This document shows, piece by piece, positions 1 through 8,489 of a stretch of 64,000 nt of DNA (position 1 is the stretch's first letter; every line of letters starts with the position of its first letter). The position numbers and the translations under genes were made by a program. A model generated the notes under the pieces. It was not told where the DNA came from and did no database searches. It saw only the letters and a program-made list of their open reading frames with translations. Source of the stretch: Pseudomonas sp. N040 (lineage in GTDB: Bacteria > Pseudomonadota > Gammaproteobacteria > Pseudomonadales > Pseudomonadaceae); contig NZ_JADOBE010000003.1 in NCBI RefSeq assembly GCF_015637705.1, positions 248,001-312,000 on the forward strand. The letters are read 5' to 3'.

Positions 1-690
1 TATTCGATTGCGTTCCGGTTTGGCTGGGACTGGAAGGCCCTGGCGGCGCGCAACAACATTGTTGAGCCATACCTTATCAGGCCTGGCCAGGTGGTGCGGT
101 TCGACGCGCTGTCGTCGGCGGCCAGTCAGCCGCCGCTGGTGGCTTACAAGGCGCCAGCGCAGGCGGTACCGCCAGCAGCCAGCACCCCACAGGTATACCG
201 GCCGCCGGTCACGCCCGCCGTTGTCACGAGCAGCCCTCCAGTCACGGCCAGCCAGTCCGTCGAAACGCCGAAGAGCGCACCTGCGGTGAGCCCTATCCTG
301 ACCCCGGTAAAGCTCTCCGGCGCAGGCTGGGCGTGGCCTGCGCAGGGCGCGCTGATCGGCAGATTTGCCTCAAACGGTAGTTTGAATAAAGGCATTGATA
401 TCGCTGGAGAATTAGGACAGCCTGTTTTGGCTGCGCAGGATGGAACCGTTGTTTACGCCGGAAGTGGTTTGCGGGGCTACGGCGAACTGGTGATCATCAA
501 GCACAGCGACATCTATGTAAGTGCTTACGGACATAACCGCAGTTTGCTGGTGCGGGAAGGGCAAAAGGTCAAGGCAGGACAGGTCATTGCCGACATGGGT
601 TCGACGGGGGCTGACCGGGTGAAGCTTCACTTTGAAATTCGCCGGCAGGGTAAGCCTGTTGACCCCTTGCAGTATCTGCCAAGCCGCTAA
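1..690 (+). CDS. nlpD: NlpD-type murein lipoprotein, LysM + degenerate M23 (5' end cut by window)
   Basis: This is the 3' part of an envelope lipoprotein; its start and lipobox lie before the window. Read from base 1, the frame gives the end of a LysM peptidoglycan-binding domain (about the first 43 codons, ending RPGQVVRF). A Pro/Ala/Thr/Ser-rich linker follows (about codons 45-105), then a C-terminal LytM/M23 domain (about codons 108-228). The zinc His expected before GID is replaced (LNKGIDI) and the first His of HxH is Lys (VKLHFEI), so the peptidase fold looks catalytically dead. That matches E. coli NlpD, which activates the septal amidase AmiC rather than cutting murein. It lies directly before rpoS, the standard order; rpoS promoters often lie inside nlpD in this group, although I could not pin one down here. 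Confidence 0.93.
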   Translation, partial: YSIAFRFGWDWKALAARNNIVEPYLIRPGQVVRFDALSSAASQPPLVAYKAPAQAVPPAASTPQVYRPPVTPAVVTSSPPVTASQSVETPKSAPAVSPILTPVKLSGAGWAWPAQGALIGRFASNGSLNKGIDIAGELGQPVLAAQDGTVVYAGSGLRGYGELVIIKHSDIYVSAYGHNRSLLVREGQKVKAGQVIADMGSTGADRVKLHFEIRRQGKPVDPLQYLPSR

Positions 691-793
691 CCCGGGTCTG
701 TTCGTTCAGTTACCTAGGGGGGGTAGGTCTGCTGATGCCATGGATTCGGGCGTTTGCTGGCTTACGGCAGGACTAAGTAGGGGATAATAAAAA

Positions 794-1801
794 ATGGCTC
801 TCAAAAAAAACGAAGTGCCAGAGTTCGAAGTTGACGAAGATCTGCTTCTTCTGGAGCGTGAGATCATCATGCAAGATGCGACTGATGGCGAGTCGGATCA
901 ACCTGCTCCAAGTCGAGGGGCGAAGGCCTCTGCGGGTCTGAAACAACACAAGTTTATCGACTACACCCGGGCGCTGGACGCCACCCAGTTGTATCTCAAC
1001 GAGATCGGGTTTTCGCCACTGCTTACTCCCCAGGAAGAAGTGCACTTTGCGCGTCTGGCGCAGAGCGGTAATCCAGCCGGGCGCAAGCGCATGATCGAAA
1101 GCAATCTGCGCCTGGTGGTGAAGATTGCACGGCGCTATGTCAATCGCGGTCTTTCCCTGCTTGACCTGATCGAGGAAGGAAACCTCGGCCTGATTCGTGC
1201 TGTGGAAAAGTTCGATCCCGAGCGAGGCTTTCGCTTCTCGACCTACGCCACCTGGTGGATCCGGCAGACCATCGAGCGTGCCATCATGAACCAGACGCGC
1301 ACCATTCGCCTGCCGATTCATGTGGTCAAGGAGCTCAACGTTTATCTGCGCGCCGCGCGTGAACTGACGCAAAAGCTCGATCACGAACCCTCGCCGGAAG
1401 AAATCGCCCATCTGCTGGAAAAGCCAGTGGCGGATGTCAAACGCATGCTCGGGCTGAATGAGCGGGTGTCATCGGTGGATGTCTCGCTCGGGCCGGACTC
1501 GGACAAGACCCTGCTGGATACGCTCAGCGATGAGCGCACCACTGATCCGTGTGACCTGCTACAGGATGACGATCTATCCCAGAGTATTGATGAGTGGCTC
1601 GGTGACCTGACGGAAAAGCAGCGTGAAGTGGTGGTGCGCCGTTTTGGTCTGCGTGGCCATGAAAGCAGCACGCTGGAGGAAGTCGGCCGTGAAATCGGCC
1701 TTACCCGTGAGCGCGTGCGGCAGATTCAGGTCGAAGCACTCAAGCGCTTGCGTGAGATACTGGAAAGCAACGGTCTTTCCGGAGACTCGCTGTTTCAGTA
1801 A
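794..1801 (+). CDS. rpoS: RNA polymerase sigma factor RpoS (sigma-38)
   Basis: Stationary-phase and general-stress sigma factor of 335 aa, the usual Pseudomonas length. Region 1.2 starts near residue 60 ([16 protein letters not shown]). The core-binding and -10-recognition regions 2.1-2.4 span about 100-170 ([18 protein letters not shown], then [15 protein letters not shown]). Region 3 follows, and region 4.2 carries the -35 helix-turn-helix at about 293-318 ([20 protein letters not shown]). The start is [11 protein letters not shown], preceded by TAGGGGATAA as a weak ribosome site. It is 103 bases after nlpD on the same strand. Its 3' end faces modC instead of rsmZ/fdxA, which are its usual Pseudomonas neighbours. 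Confidence 0.98.
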   Translation: MALKKNEVPEFEVDEDLLLLEREIIMQDATDGESDQPAPSRGAKASAGLKQHKFIDYTRALDATQLYLNEIGFSPLLTPQEEVHFARLAQSGNPAGRKRMIESNLRLVVKIARRYVNRGLSLLDLIEEGNLGLIRAVEKFDPERGFRFSTYATWWIRQTIERAIMNQTRTIRLPIHVVKELNVYLRAARELTQKLDHEPSPEEIAHLLEKPVADVKRMLGLNERVSSVDVSLGPDSDKTLLDTLSDERTTDPCDLLQDDDLSQSIDEWLGDLTEKQREVVVRRFGLRGHESSTLEEVGREIGLTRERVRQIQVEALKRLREILESNGLSGDSLFQ

Positions 1802-1899
1802 CTGCCTGCCTCCACCGCCATGCCGGGGTGGGGGTACTCATCTATTGATTGTTGCAGGTTGGTCGCAATGACCCGCCGCATAATTCGCCTGGCCGGACG

Positions 1900-2985
1900 T
1901 CAGTCCGGCATCAGGTGAATGGTCTCGCCGCGCAAGCGCACTTCGATCGACTCGCCGCTGAGCAGTGCATAACGCTGTGCGACATGCCGTGCGACATTCA
2001 TGGTCAGCTGATTGTCGCCGACCAGCAGGTTGACGCGGAAGTGTTCGCCGAGGGACAGCATGCGCTGTATGTTCGCCCGTAGCGGGTTGTCCAGCGGTGT
2101 GCCCGGGCGACCGGCCAGAGGCATGAGCAGTACGCCGGATACCGGGATCACCCATTTGACTGCACTACCAATAGCCAGGTGGGGGTGTGCACGGACTTTC
2201 AGCGTGAGCGCTCCCCAGCCGAGCAGGCTGTACCCTTCGGCATGCCCGAGCACGCGGCCAGCGAACAGGTTGCGCATGCCGAGCATGCGCGCCACGGCAG
2301 CCGAATCGGGTGCTTGCAGCAGTTCGTCGGGAGTACCGCTTTGCAGGGTGGTTCCGTCGGCCAGGACGCACATGCGGTCCGCCAGCAGGGTGGCTTCTTC
2401 AAGGTCGTGGGTGACCAGGATGACCGGCATGCGCAACATTGCGCGCAATTCGGCCAGTTCACTGTGCAGCGCTTCCCGGGTGCTACGGTCTACCGCGGAA
2501 AACGGCTCATCCAGCAGCAATACCTTGGGTTCGCGGGCCAGTGCGCGGGCCAGGGCGACCCTTTGTTGCTGGCCACCCGATAACTGGTGCGGCAAGCGCT
2601 GGTGCAGCCCACCGAGATGGACGCGTTCGAGCCAGTCCCTGGCGCAGGCCTTACGCTCGGCGGGCGCATAGTCGAGCAGTGCTTCAGCCACGTTATCCTC
2701 GGCCGACAGGTGCGGAAACAGGGCGAACTGCTGAAAGACCATGCCGACCCGACGTTGCCTAGTCGGCACTGTGACTGCGTGCCGGCTGTCAAACCAGGTC
2801 TCGCCAGCGCATTCGATCCGCCCCGTGCGCGGCTGATAGAGGCCGGCGATGCTGCGCAGCAAGGTCGACTTGCCGCTCCCTGATGGGCCGATCAGGGCCA
2901 GGATTTCCCCTGGCGCGCAGCTGATGCGGGCATTCAGCGCAATCGGTGAGTTTTGCTTCAGCCACAGGTGCAGTCCGTCAGTCAT
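1900..2985 (-). CDS. modC: Molybdate ABC transporter ATP-binding protein ModC
   Basis: Cytoplasmic ATPase of the molybdate importer (361 aa). Visible motifs are Walker A GPSGSGKST (33-41), the Q-loop region VFQQFALFPHLS (83-94), the ABC signature LSGGQQQR (135-142), Walker B LLLDEPFSAVD (156-166) and the switch His in LVTHDLEEA. The last ~130 residues form a TOBE/MOP-type regulatory domain, typical of ModC and able to bind oxyanion. The start codon lies inside the end of modB (8-base overlap), with GGAAAG upstream, so the pair is probably translationally coupled. It is the last gene of modEABC; molybdate import supplies molybdenum cofactor for nitrate reductase, formate dehydrogenase and similar enzymes. 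Confidence 0.96.
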   Translation of the reverse strand: MTDGLHLWLKQNSPIALNARISCAPGEILALIGPSGSGKSTLLRSIAGLYQPRTGRIECAGETWFDSRHAVTVPTRQRRVGMVFQQFALFPHLSAEDNVAEALLDYAPAERKACARDWLERVHLGGLHQRLPHQLSGGQQQRVALARALAREPKVLLLDEPFSAVDRSTREALHSELAELRAMLRMPVILVTHDLEEATLLADRMCVLADGTTLQSGTPDELLQAPDSAAVARMLGMRNLFAGRVLGHAEGYSLLGWGALTLKVRAHPHLAIGSAVKWVIPVSGVLLMPLAGRPGTPLDNPLRANIQRMLSLGEHFRVNLLVGDNQLTMNVARHVAQRYALLSGESIEVRLRGETIHLMPD

Positions 2986-3655
2986 GCGCTTTCCGCCCCT
3001 GTGCCAAGTGCGAGGTGGCGAAATACGACAGGCCGATGGCGAGTAGCGAGATGAGCAACAGCACGGCGGACATTATTCCGGCGGCCTGCTCGTCAAAAGC
3101 CTGGACGCGGTCATAAATGGCAATCGCAATGGTGCGGGTTTCCCCAGGGATGCTGCCCCCCACCATCAGTACCACGCCAAACTCGCCCAGCGTGTGGGCA
3201 AAGGTCAGCACCATGGCCGAGAGGATGCCGGGCCAGGCCAGTGGCAGCTCGATCCGGCGCAGTACGCGCCAGGGTGAAAGGCCGCAGCAGCGCGCGGCTT
3301 CGCGAACCTCGCGGGGAATGGCTTCGAAGGCGCGCTGCATCGGCTGGATGGCGAAAGGCAGGTTGAACAGCAGCGAGGCCAGCAGCAGGCCGGCAAAGGA
3401 GAATGTCAGTTGTTGGCCGAACAGCGCATGGTAAGCGCGTCCAACGGGTGATTCGGCCCCCATGGCAAGCAGCAGGTAGAAGCCCAGTACAGTGGGTGGC
3501 AACACCAGGGGCAGGGCCAGGAGTGCTTCAAGCAGGTACTTGTTGCGAAACTGCGACCACGCCAGCTTGCGGCCGACCCAGATGCCGATGGGTAGCAGGA
3601 TCAGCATGGTGCCGATGGCCAGTTTCAGCGATAACAGCAGCGCCGCCCACTCCAT
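2978..3655 (-). CDS. modB: Molybdate ABC transporter permease ModB
   Basis: Inner-membrane permease of 225 aa with about five hydrophobic segments. The binding-protein-dependent transport loop is visible as EAARCCGLSPWRVLRRIELP, near residues 140-160, the site where the permease couples to the ATPase. Further features fit ModB/CysU-type permeases: LPLVLPPTVLGFYLL near residue 50 and TLGEFGVVLMVGGSIPGETRT near 175. The gene starts 9 bases after the modA stop and its end overlaps modC, so the three are one transcription unit. The initiation site (MEWAALL) has only a weak Shine-Dalgarno sequence, suggesting coupling to modA. Confidence 0.96.
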   Translation of the reverse strand: MEWAALLLSLKLAIGTMLILLPIGIWVGRKLAWSQFRNKYLLEALLALPLVLPPTVLGFYLLLAMGAESPVGRAYHALFGQQLTFSFAGLLLASLLFNLPFAIQPMQRAFEAIPREVREAARCCGLSPWRVLRRIELPLAWPGILSAMVLTFAHTLGEFGVVLMVGGSIPGETRTIAIAIYDRVQAFDEQAAGIMSAVLLLISLLAIGLSYFATSHLAQGRKAHD

Positions 3656-3664
3656 CTGTGTGTC

Positions 3665-4441
3665 CTATTGTCCTTGATCGGGTACGGAGAAGCCGTACGT
3701 GCGCAGGATGCCGCGCGCCCGTGGCTCCTGCAGGTAGCGATAGAACTCCCGGCAGGTGTCGCCGGCATCCTTGAGCAGCACCATGCGCTGCCGAAGCGGC
3801 TGGTGCCACTCTTCGGGAATCAGGGCCGTTTCGCCGAGTTTGGCCAGTGTCGGGGATAGCGCCAGCGAATAGGCAATGATGCCGCCCTGGGCATTGCCGG
3901 AGGTGGCGAACTGCGCGGCTTGCGCAACGTTTTCCCCCAGCACCAGCTTGCCTTGCAGCGCTTCCCAGAGACCGGCGTGACGCAGCGCCTCCTCGGCTCT
4001 CTGACCATAGGGGGCATGCTGCGGGTTGGCTATGGCGAAGCGCTGGATTGCGCCGCTGGCCAGGGCGGCTGTCAAGCCCTTGAGCTGGCTGTCGACCTGC
4101 AGGCCAGAACCGTTCGGAGCAAACAAGACAATACGGCCAAGGGCATAGAGGGTGCCCTGATCCTGGGTTTTGCCTTCTCGCGCCAGCTGTTCGACGTAAT
4201 GTTCATCGGCGCTGAGATACAGCTGAAAGGGTGCCCCTGCACGGATTTGCCGGTAGAAATTGCCGGATGAGCCAAACACCAGGCGAACTGAATGGCCGGT
4301 GTCACTCTCGAAGTGCCTGGCCACTTCGGTGAGGGCGAACTGCAGGTCGGCGGCCGCTGCCACCAGAGGCTGGTCGGTGGTGTTTGCCCTGGCCGAGAGT
4401 GAAAGGCACATGGCAACACCGATAAGCAGTTGTCTCAGCAT
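3665..4441 (-). CDS. modA: Periplasmic molybdate-binding protein ModA
   Basis: Substrate-binding component of the molybdate importer, 258 aa. It has a signal peptide (MLRQLLIGVAMCLSLSARA, cut near residue 19). The mature N-terminus VAAAADLQFALTEVARHFE is typical of ModA, followed by the oxyanion-site segment FGSSGNFYRQI (about 56-66). The middle contains ASGAIQRFAIANPQHAPYG and the C-terminal part GNAQGGIIAYSLAL, both characteristic of this family. It is the first transport gene after modE, and the ModE-type palindrome lies 28 bases upstream of its start, a position expected for repression when molybdate is plentiful. Confidence 0.95.
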   Translation of the reverse strand: MLRQLLIGVAMCLSLSARANTTDQPLVAAAADLQFALTEVARHFESDTGHSVRLVFGSSGNFYRQIRAGAPFQLYLSADEHYVEQLAREGKTQDQGTLYALGRIVLFAPNGSGLQVDSQLKGLTAALASGAIQRFAIANPQHAPYGQRAEEALRHAGLWEALQGKLVLGENVAQAAQFATSGNAQGGIIAYSLALSPTLAKLGETALIPEEWHQPLRQRMVLLKDAGDTCREFYRYLQEPRARGILRTYGFSVPDQGQ

Positions 4442-4468
4442 GCAGGTGAAGGATCCGGCTGGTCAGTT

Positions 4469-4492
4469 CGCTATATCCTCCCATATATAGCG
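4469..4492. promoter_or_regulatory. ModE-type operator upstream of modA
   Basis: Perfect inverted repeat CGCTATAT-N8-ATATAGCG lying in the 85-base gap between modE and modA. Paired CGnTATAT half-sites eight bases apart match the known ModE recognition layout (TATAT arms flanked by CG). The position just before modA suits molybdate-dependent repression of modABC. Binding itself is inferred. Confidence 0.85.
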
Positions 4493-4526
4493 ATATTGGG
4501 TATAGGCCAACGTGTCAGGCGCCTGC

Positions 4527-4889
4527 TCAGGACTCCTCGGCTGTTTCCTGGCGGAGCAGCCCGGCCAGTTGGGCAATACCAGGCTCGGCTGCAGTGTGTG
4601 CCCGCAGGCAGAGGGCGCGATAGCACACGAGCACCTGTTCGCCCAAGGCGGTCAAGGTCGCGCCACCGCCGCGGCTTCCGCCAGCCAGGGTAGAAACCAG
4701 CGGTTCCTTGAAGCTGTGATTCATGGTTTCTACCAGCAGCCAGGCACGCCGGTAGGACATGCTCATCTGGCGTGCGGCAGCGCTGATGGATCCAGCCTCG
4801 CGGATCGCTTCCAGCAGGTCGGCTTTACCGGGTCCGATGGCGATATCGGCGCCATTCAACAGGCGAATCTTCAGATCAAGCTTGTGCAT
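4527..4889 (-). CDS. modE: ModE-like regulator, winged-helix domain only
   Basis: DNA-binding protein of 120 aa, equivalent only to the N-terminal winged helix of E. coli ModE (about 262 aa). The visible core is GKADLLEAIREAGSISAAAR with QMSMSYRRAWLLVETMN after it, then the wing GGSRGGGATLTALG and a C-terminal helix for dimerisation. The two C-terminal MOP domains that bind molybdate in E. coli ModE are absent. ATG at 4889 is preferred over the GTG at 4901 because GGTGAG sits 7 bases upstream. It is first in the mod operon and separated from modA by a ModE-type operator. How it senses molybdate, if it does, is not visible; ModC has its own oxyanion-binding domain. Confidence 0.88.
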   Translation of the reverse strand: MHKLDLKIRLLNGADIAIGPGKADLLEAIREAGSISAAARQMSMSYRRAWLLVETMNHSFKEPLVSTLAGGSRGGGATLTALGEQVLVCYRALCLRAHTAAEPGIAQLAGLLRQETAEES

Positions 4890-5010
4890 GCTTATGCTCA
4901 CCGATTGCAGTTGTCCGCCGTAACGCGAGAGATTGGCCTCGCCAATCCGTGCTGAAGGATGCCACAGCCGCGCCTGCAGGTTGTCGGCTGATTGAAAGTC
5001 AGCAGGTGCG

Positions 5011-5028
5011 CGTAAGCAATTGCTTACA
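5011..5028. promoter_or_regulatory. GacA upstream activating sequence for rsmZ
   Basis: CGTAAGCAATTGCTTACA, an 18-base palindrome matching the Pseudomonas GacA consensus TGTAAG-N6-CTTACA at all but the first base. It lies about 170-190 bases before the rsmZ 5' end, the distance seen in other pseudomonads. Phosphorylated GacA is the sole known activator through this element. Confidence 0.92.
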
Positions 5029-5163
5029 TTGGCGTAAGCATCTGGGAGTCGGGACGCCCGAGTTCGACTCGAGGTAGCTGTCGATACTTTTTAACTATAT
5101 GAAACCAAAAGGTTTTATCAGTGGATCTGCCGTGGACTGAATTTTCCATGGCAACTATGGGGC

Positions 5164-5192
5164 TTTGTTTGCGGCAGGTGCTTGCTTAGTAT
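5164..5192 (+). promoter_or_regulatory. Probable rsmZ core promoter
   Basis: TTTGTT (5164-5169), a 17-base spacer and TAGTAT (5187-5192) stand 6-7 bases before the predicted RNA start at about 5199. The boxes are weak matches to sigma-70 consensus, as expected for a promoter that depends on the activator GacA. Confidence 0.6.
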
Positions 5193-5198
5193 CGAGTT

Positions 5199-5328
5199 GT
5201 GTCAACGGATTGACACGGGCTGTCATGGATGACGGTCGGGACAGCGCAGGAAGCGCTTCATCAGGAAGATGAGTCGGTAACAACAGGAAGTATGAATTTA
5301 CGTGGGCGGTTCTACCGCCCACTTTTTT
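5199..5328 (+). ncRNA. rsmZ: Regulatory small RNA RsmZ (RsmA/CsrA sponge)
   Basis: Gac/Rsm-pathway RNA of about 125-130 nt that sequesters the translational repressor RsmA. The 5' hairpin GTGTCAACGGATTGACAC shows an exposed GGA. Five more GGA motifs follow (near 5226, 5239, 5249, 5264 and 5286), several of them in stem-loops or single-stranded linkers. The 3' end is a strong intrinsic terminator, with GTGGGCGGT and ACCGCCCAC arms (5302-5322) and a T6 run. Its position next to fdxA and downstream of a GacA site matches P. aeruginosa. The exact 5' end is inferred from the hairpin and promoter spacing. Confidence 0.93.
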
Positions 5329-5334
5329 GCCTGC

Positions 5335-5367
5335 AGAAAAGCAAAAGGCCCGCAACCAGTGCGGGCC
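5335..5367 (-). terminator. Intrinsic terminator of fdxA
   Basis: GGCCCGCA (5347-5354) and TGCGGGCC (5360-5367) form an 8-bp stem with a 5-base loop. On the minus strand it is followed by a T-rich tract (complement of AAAAGCAAAA). It converges back-to-back with the rsmZ terminator. Confidence 0.85.
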
Positions 5368-5384
5368 TGCATGACCGGGAGCTA

Positions 5385-5708
5385 CTAGCGCTCCAGGTAC
5401 TGCAGCTTGTCCTTCACGCCGTCCCACTCTTCGGCGTCAGGCAGCGATTCTTTCTTCTCGGTGATGCACGGCCATATTTCCGCCAGATCGGCATTCAGTT
5501 CAATGAACTCCTGCATATCTTCAGGCACTTCATCTTCGGAGAAAATCGCCTCGGCCGGGCACTCCGGCTCGCACAGGGCGCAATCGATGCACTCGTCGGG
5601 ATGGATGACCAGGAAGTTCGGCCCTTCATAAAAGCAATCCACCGGACAGACTTCCACGCAGTCGGTGTATTTGCACTTGATGCAGTTGTCGGTGACGACG
5701 AAGGTCAT
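5385..5708 (-). CDS. fdxA: 7Fe ferredoxin FdxA
   Basis: Cytoplasmic electron carrier of 107 aa with one [3Fe-4S] and one [4Fe-4S] cluster. The cysteine pattern C-x7-C-x3-CPVDCF starts at residue 9, and [16 protein letters not shown] lies around residues 40-55. The long acidic C-terminal tail ([16 protein letters not shown] and on) is typical of the Azotobacter/Pseudomonas FdI-like group. AAGGAG lies upstream of the start. It sits downstream of mutS on the same strand, 134 bases away, and converges on rsmZ, as in other Pseudomonas. Confidence 0.96.
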   Translation of the reverse strand: MTFVVTDNCIKCKYTDCVEVCPVDCFYEGPNFLVIHPDECIDCALCEPECPAEAIFSEDEVPEDMQEFIELNADLAEIWPCITEKKESLPDAEEWDGVKDKLQYLER

Positions 5709-5842
5709 GCTGATGCTCTCCTTGGACGGGGATTGCGCCCCGGCAAATGGGGCTTGCAGGTTCAGGATGGTCGCCAGGATTCAGGCTGTAAACCTGGCGA
5801 TGCGAAAAAGGCGCGCAATTCTAACAGTTTGTCGGCCTGGCG

Positions 5843-8410
5843 TCAGATTCGCTTCTGCCAGCCATAGATGAGGTCGAGGGCCTGGCGCGGGGTCAGATCA
5901 TCCGGCCTGACCTTGCGCAGTTCTTCCAGCAGCGGGTGCGGCAGGCTGGCGAACAGGTCGCTTTGCAGGGGCGCGGCACTCGGCGGGGACACCCCGCCCG
6001 CGGCTTCGTGCGGCAGGCTGCTGGCCTCCAGGCGTGCCAGATGCTCGCGGGCGCGCTGGATCACGCTGGCGGGAACGCCAGCCAGCTGCGCGACAGCCAG
6101 TCCGTAGCTCTGGCTCGCCGGGCCTGGCAGGACATGGTGGAGAAACACGATGCGCTCGTTGTACTCGGTCGCATTCAGGTGCACGTTCGCCACCAGCGGC
6201 TGGCTTTCCGGCAACACGGTCAGTTCGAAGTAGTGGGTGGCAAACAGGGTAAAGGCGCGCAGCCGGGCCAGGTGCTCGGCCGCCGACCAGGCCAGTGACA
6301 GGCCGTCGAAGGTGCTGGTGCCGCGGCCCACTTCGTCCATCAGCACCAGGCTGCGGTCGCTGGCGTTGTGCAGGATGTTGGCGGTCTCGCTCATCTCGAC
6401 CATGAAGGTCGAGCGCCCGCCGGCTAGGTCATCACTGGAGCCAATACGAGTGAAGATGCGGTCAACCAGCGACAGCTCGCAACGCGCCGCCGGGACGAAA
6501 CTGCCGATGTGCGCCAGCAGCACGATCAGCGCGGTCTGGCGCATGTAGGTGGATTTGCCGCCCATGTTCGGGCCGGTGATGATCAGCATGCGCGTGTCGC
6601 CATCCAGCGCCAGGTCATTGGCCACGAAAGGGCTTTCGAGCACCTGTTCGACCACTGGATGACGGCCTTGCTCAATGCGCATGCACGGCTCGCTGACAAA
6701 CTGCGGGCGGTTCAGGTTCAGGTTCAGCGCGCGTTCTGCCAGGTTGCTCAGAACATCCAGTTCCGCCAGCGCGGCGGCGCTGTCTTGCAGCGGTGCCAGC
6801 TCGCCGATCAAGCGTTCCAGCAGCGCTTCGTAGAGCAGTTTCTCGCGGGCCAGCGCGCGGCTCTGGGCCGACAGTGCCTTGTCTTCGTAGGCTTTCAGCT
6901 CCGGGGTGATGAAGCGCTCCGCGCCCTTGAGGGTTTGCCGGCGGATATAGTCGGCCGGCGCTGATTCAGCCTGCTTGCTCGGCAATTCGATGAAGTAGCC
7001 ATGCACGCGGTTATAGCCGACTTTCAGATTGGCCAGACCGGTGCGCGCCTTTTCCCGTGCTTCGAGGTCCATCAGGTACTGGCCGGCGTTCTCGCTCAAG
7101 CCCTGCAGTTCGTCGAGTTCGGCGTCGTAGCCGGTTTTCAGCACGCCGCCATCGCGGATCACCGCCGGCGGGTTGTCGATGATGGCGCGGGCCAGCAGAT
7201 CGGCCAGCTCCGGATAGGTGCGGATGCTGGCTGCCAGCCTGGCCAGGTGCGGTACTTCCAGCGCGCGCATGGCCTGCTGCAAGGCCGGTAGGGCGGCCAG
7301 CGCATCGCGCAGGCGCGCCAGGTCGCGGGGGCGCGCATTGCGCAGGCCGATACGGGCGAGGATGCGCTCGATGTCGCCGATGTCCTTGAGTTGGGGTTGC
7401 AGCTGCTCGAAGCGGTAGCTGTCGAGCAGGCAGCTGATCGAGTCTTGGCGGGCTTGCAGGGTCGGCAGGTCACGCAGGGGGCGGTTCAGCCAGCGGGTCA
7501 GCAGGCGGCTGCCCATGCTGGTCTGGCAGCGGTCGACCACCGATTGCAGGGTGTTGTCACGGCCGCCGGCCAGGTTGGTGTCCAGTTCCAGATTGCGCCG
7601 GCTGGCACCGTCGAGGATCACCGTGTCGTCCAGCCGTTCATGGCGCAGGTTGCGCAAGTGCGGCAGGGCGGTACGCTGGGTTTCCTTGGCATAGGCCAGC
7701 AGGCAGCCGGCGGCGCCGATGGCCAGGGTCAGGTTCTCGCACCCGAACCCCTTGAGGTCCTGGGTGGCGAATTGCTGGCACAGGCCCTTCAGCGCGCTGT
7801 CGCGGTCGAAGTCCCAGGGCGCGCGGCGATGCACGCCGCGGCGCTTTTCCAGCGGCAGGCCTTGCGGCCAGTCATCCGGGATCATCAATTCGACCGGGCT
7901 GAGGCGCTCGATTTCAGCCAGCAGGTTTTCCCAGCCACGGATTTCCAGCACGCTGAAGTTGCCGCTGGTGATGTCCAGTGTCGCCAGGCCAAACAGGCGC
8001 TCATCGCCGAGCACGGCAGCCAGCAGGTTGTCGCGACGCTCGTCGAGCAGCGCTTCATCGCTGACCGTGCCGGGGGTGATGATGCGCACCACCTGGCGCT
8101 CCACCGGGCCCTTGCTGGTCGCCGGATCGCCGATCTGTTCGCAGATCACCACCGACTCGCCGAGCTTGACCAGCCGGGCCAGGTAGCCTTCGGCGGCATG
8201 GTACGGGATGCCGCACATCGGGATCGCCTTGCCCGCCGACTGGCCACGGGCAGTCAGGGTGATGTCGAGCAGTGCGGCGGCTTTTTTCGCGTCCTCGTAG
8301 AACAGTTCGTAAAAGTCGCCCATCCGGTAGAACATCAGCTGGTCTGGATGCTGATTCTTCAGTTTCCAGTATTGCTGCATCATGGGCGTGTGGGCTGAGA
8401 GGTCGCTCAT
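5843..8410 (-). CDS. mutS: DNA mismatch repair ATPase MutS
   Basis: Mismatch-recognition protein of methyl-directed repair, 855 aa. The N-terminal mismatch-binding motif [10 protein letters not shown] has the Phe that wedges into the mismatch. Connector, lever and clamp domains follow. The ATPase has Walker [10 protein letters not shown] and Walker B/signature [12 protein letters not shown], then the [10 protein letters not shown] switch and a C-terminal dimerisation helix. ATG at 8410 ([14 protein letters not shown]) is chosen over an in-frame TTG 21 bases upstream because it matches the family N-terminus. It is divergent from pncC across an 80-base gap that should hold both promoters, and upstream of fdxA on the same strand. 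Confidence 0.97.
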   Translation of the reverse strand: MSDLSAHTPMMQQYWKLKNQHPDQLMFYRMGDFYELFYEDAKKAAALLDITLTARGQSAGKAIPMCGIPYHAAEGYLARLVKLGESVVICEQIGDPATSKGPVERQVVRIITPGTVSDEALLDERRDNLLAAVLGDERLFGLATLDITSGNFSVLEIRGWENLLAEIERLSPVELMIPDDWPQGLPLEKRRGVHRRAPWDFDRDSALKGLCQQFATQDLKGFGCENLTLAIGAAGCLLAYAKETQRTALPHLRNLRHERLDDTVILDGASRRNLELDTNLAGGRDNTLQSVVDRCQTSMGSRLLTRWLNRPLRDLPTLQARQDSISCLLDSYRFEQLQPQLKDIGDIERILARIGLRNARPRDLARLRDALAALPALQQAMRALEVPHLARLAASIRTYPELADLLARAIIDNPPAVIRDGGVLKTGYDAELDELQGLSENAGQYLMDLEAREKARTGLANLKVGYNRVHGYFIELPSKQAESAPADYIRRQTLKGAERFITPELKAYEDKALSAQSRALAREKLLYEALLERLIGELAPLQDSAAALAELDVLSNLAERALNLNLNRPQFVSEPCMRIEQGRHPVVEQVLESPFVANDLALDGDTRMLIITGPNMGGKSTYMRQTALIVLLAHIGSFVPAARCELSLVDRIFTRIGSSDDLAGGRSTFMVEMSETANILHNASDRSLVLMDEVGRGTSTFDGLSLAWSAAEHLARLRAFTLFATHYFELTVLPESQPLVANVHLNATEYNERIVFLHHVLPGPASQSYGLAVAQLAGVPASVIQRAREHLARLEASSLPHEAAGGVSPPSAAPLQSDLFASLPHPLLEELRKVRPDDLTPRQALDLIYGWQKRI

Positions 8411-8489
8411 TGTCGGGGGATCCGGCTGCAATCACAAAGTCGCGTAGTGTACGGTATCCACCTTGTCTGTATTAAGCCTGGAGGCTGCG

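Larger units (their letters stand above)
4890..5198. other. Regulatory spacer between modE and rsmZ
   Basis: This 309-base stretch has no gene. It holds the upstream region of modE, a GacA upstream activating palindrome (5011-5028) with a further half-site GCGTAAGCA (5032-5040), and an A+T-rich block (about 5083-5120). The rsmZ core promoter follows. In P. aeruginosa the A+T-rich linker before rsmZ binds the H-NS-like MvaT/MvaU proteins; the same is possible here but only inferred. Confidence 0.75.

Noticed and set aside
1802..1860. rpoS terminator (CCACC...GGGTGG)
   Set aside because: The stem is short with a large mismatched loop and no T-run; not convincing.
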